The notes below the pieces were generated by a model. The model did no database searches. It was not told the origin of the DNA and saw only the letters and a list, made by a program, of their open reading frames with translations. Of a DNA stretch of 6,223 bases, positions 4,652 through 6,223 are shown piece by piece; the stretch's first letter is position 1; every line of letters begins with the position of its first letter. Source of the stretch: Patescibacteria group bacterium. Its GTDB lineage: Bacteria; Patescibacteriota; Minisyncoccia; Phycocordibacterales; UBA9973. Location of the stretch: NCBI GenBank assembly GCA_018813625.1, contig JAHJBA010000005.1:1-6223 (forward strand). Direction: 5' to 3'. The position numbers and the translations under genes are program-made.

Positions 4652-6223
4652 TTAGTTGCCCCCTAGACGCATCATTTTTAGGAATACATCCTGGGGAATG
4701 TTTACGCGACCACGCTCGCGCATTTTTTTCTTACCTTTTTTCTGTTTTTCAAGTAATTTTTTCTTTCGGGAAACATCTCCCCCTCCCACCACCTTACTTC
4801 CGTGCATCATAACATCTTTTCGAAATGCCTTAACTGTTCTAGAAGAAATAATACGCCCAAATACTCTTCCCTGTATCTTCGTCTCGAACATTTGACGAGG
4901 TAAAATTGAATGAAGCTTCTCCACAGCTCTTTCGGCTTCTTCTTCCGCTCTTTTCTTGGAAACAACCCTAGAAAAAGCTGGTACTACTTCATTTGCAATC
5001 AATAAGTCCAGCCGGGTAACATTTGCTTCGCGCTCTTCTCCTATTTCATAGGAAATAGATCCGTATCCAGAAGAGACACTTTTAAGTTCATCAAAAAAGT
5101 TCCGCATCAATTCACGTAGCGACATTTTTACAGAGATAACCGAACGGGTATCTCCAAAATTTTCAGTTTCCCCTACTTCTGCCTCATGTTCAAAAAGAAG
5201 TTGCATAATATTGCCCAAATACTCAGCCGGAGCAATTATTTTTATGTTTACCCACGGCTCAAACACTTTCTGAATAATTGCCTCATCTGGAAAAAAATAT
5301 GGGGAATAAATTTTTTCCTTTTTGCCATTTTTTAATAAAACTTCATAGGTAATGGAAGGTGTGGTTATTACAAGCTCTAAATCGAATTCCCTCTTTAATC
5401 TTTCTGAAACAATTTCCATATGAAGCATTCCTAAAAATCCGCATCGAAACCCTCTCCCTAGGGAGCCGGAGGATTCTTCCTCGTATGAAAAAGCAGAATC
5501 TGAAAGTTTTAGTCTTCCTAATGCTAATTTAAGTTCTGAAAAATCATCCGCATCCTCTGGAAAAATCGACGCCCAAACAACAGCCCTTGGTTGCATATAA
5601 CCGGGAAGCGCTGGCAGTGGATTCTTAGATAATGTAATAGTATCCCCAACACTTGCTATTCCTGGCTTTTTTATACCTGTAACTATATATCCAATATCTC
5701 CAGATGAAAGCATTTCACAGGGAGTCTCCTCTGGAGAAAATGTTCCAACCTCAAGCGAGTTAAATTTCTCACCTGAGACAGAAAAGAAGAGATTTTCCCC
5801 TTTTGTGACTTTACCATCTAAAACTCGAACAAACACTACTACTCCTTTATGGCTCGAATATTTAAAATCAAAAATGAGAGCACGAAAACTACCTCCCTCT
5901 TTGTATGTTTCGGTGGGAGGAGAAATGCGTCCTATAATTTCCCTTAAAAGATCTTCCACTCCTTCACCAGTTCGTCCAGAAACTAGAAGTATCTCTTTAG
6001 GGTCACAATTTAATAGTTTTTCAACCTCTTCTTTTGTTTCATCCACACGGGCAAGAGGAGAATCAATTTTAGAAAGCACAGGAATTATTTTAAGTCCCCC
6101 TTCACGCGCCATTGCAAGCGTAGTAAGTGTCTGTGCTTGCACCCCCTGCGTTGAATCAACAAGTAAAATAGACCCTTCCACAGCTTTCAGGGCACGGGAA
6201 ACCTCATAAGAAAAATCTATATG
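4652..6223 (-). CDS. lepA: Elongation factor 4 (LepA), 5' end cut off by the window
   Basis: LepA/EF-4 is a translational GTPase that binds the ribosome and is linked to back-translocation and to 30S subunit assembly. The window holds 523 residues up to the TAA at 4652-4654, starting in the G3 region (HIDFSYEVSRALKAVEGS), so roughly the first 80 residues, including the P-loop, lie outside. Visible parts, numbered from the first complete codon: the rest of the G domain to about 100, a beta-barrel domain (about 112-205), then the domain III region with the family hallmark GFRCGFLGMLHMEIV (258-272), EYLGNIMQLL (about 334-343), and the LepA-specific C-terminal domain with LPRQMFETKIQG (441-452), GGGDVSRKKKLLEKQKKGKK (481-500) and the end LGGN. 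Two GTP-binding motifs are altered: G4 is SKID instead of NKID (6062-6073) and G5 is SGR instead of SAK (5972-5980). The GTG at 6181 is internal, not the start. lepA converges on the 35-residue gene with no terminator visible between them. Confidence 0.97.
   Translation of the reverse strand, partial: HIDFSYEVSRALKAVEGSILLVDSTQGVQAQTLTTLAMAREGGLKIIPVLSKIDSPLARVDETKEEVEKLLNCDPKEILLVSGRTGEGVEDLLREIIGRISPPTETYKEGGSFRALIFDFKYSSHKGVVVFVRVLDGKVTKGENLFFSVSGEKFNSLEVGTFSPEETPCEMLSSGDIGYIVTGIKKPGIASVGDTITLSKNPLPALPGYMQPRAVVWASIFPEDADDFSELKLALGRLKLSDSAFSYEEESSGSLGRGFRCGFLGMLHMEIVSERLKREFDLELVITTPSITYEVLLKNGKKEKIYSPYFFPDEAIIQKVFEPWVNIKIIAPAEYLGNIMQLLFEHEAEVGETENFGDTRSVISVKMSLRELMRNFFDELKSVSSGYGSISYEIGEEREANVTRLDLLIANEVVPAFSRVVSKKRAEEEAERAVEKLHSILPRQMFETKIQGRVFGRIISSRTVKAFRKDVMMHGSKVVGGGDVSRKKKLLEKQKKGKKKMRERGRVNIPQDVFLKMMRLGGN

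Noticed and set aside
4645..4657. Palindrome AACTAA-G-TTAGTT at the convergent stops as a terminator
   Set aside because: A one-base loop cannot form a hairpin without losing pairs, the stem is AT-only and no T run follows.
6179..6181. GTG at 6181 as the lepA start
   Set aside because: The frame continues to the window edge with the conserved HIDFSYEVSRAL segment, so the gene is cut by the window rather than starting here.
5805..6209. 134-codon plus-strand frame opposite lepA, and others opposite lepA, glycerate kinase, dehydrogenase and ftsB genes
   Set aside because: They are Ser/Thr- or Phe-rich shadow frames of strongly conserved genes with no initiation signals.
1..6223. CRISPR array, tRNA, rRNA, transposase or insertion-sequence ends
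   Set aside because: No regularly spaced repeat set, cloverleaf, ribosomal RNA signature or transposase-like protein was seen; the direct repeats at 626-649 have only two copies.

Overview
The window looks like chromosome from a small-genome, AT-rich bacterium, most likely of the Candidate Phyla Radiation (Patescibacteria, Parcubacteria-like). This is inferred from gene style: a short FtsB/DivIC with an FQxK start and a KEGEE C-terminal motif, a stripped-down VIT1-like membrane protein of 159 residues, a tightly packed operon, and translation starts mostly without Shine-Dalgarno (SD) sequences. TGA and TAA are both used as ordinary stops, so there is no sign of the recoded TGA of Gracilibacteria/Absconditabacteria. 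No taxonomic marker search could be run.

Layout. Positions 1-1036 form an accessory-looking segment. It holds a two-helix membrane protein on the plus strand (15-395, about 26% GC), a roughly 310-base non-coding stretch (396-709) full of inverted and direct repeats (about 46% GC over 541-660), and an 84-residue unrecognised protein on the minus strand (710-964). That gene has a near-consensus promoter, a strong SD and an operator-like palindrome at its predicted start site. Positions 1047-4445 hold a five-gene minus-strand operon, in transcription order: ftsB/divIC-like, VIT1-like membrane protein, DUF167/YggU-like protein, D-2-hydroxyacid (D-lactate-type) dehydrogenase, glycerate 2-kinase. 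Junctions are a 4-base ATGA overlap, a direct TAA-ATG abutment, a 15-base gap and a 4-base gap. Positions 4446-4537 are a divergent promoter region with an 18-bp dyad. A 35-residue membrane microprotein reads rightward (4538-4645), ending 6 bases from the convergent stop of lepA. The rest (4652-6223) is lepA (elongation factor 4) on the minus strand, cut by the right window edge before its first ~80 residues.

How the genes fit together. FtsB belongs to the divisome. The dehydrogenase and glycerate kinase could form a small route from a 2-keto acid (hydroxypyruvate or tartronate semialdehyde) through D-glycerate to 2-phosphoglycerate, although the dehydrogenase carries a D-lactate-dehydrogenase-type active site. 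LepA acts on the ribosome. The most interesting points are the regulatory architecture at 4471-4537, the palindromes at the promoter of the 84-residue gene, the short membrane protein at 4538-4645, the altered G4 and G5 motifs of LepA, and the structured 3' region at 541-700. I see no CRISPR array, transposase, tRNA or rRNA, and nothing I would claim outright as a new defence or metabolic system.
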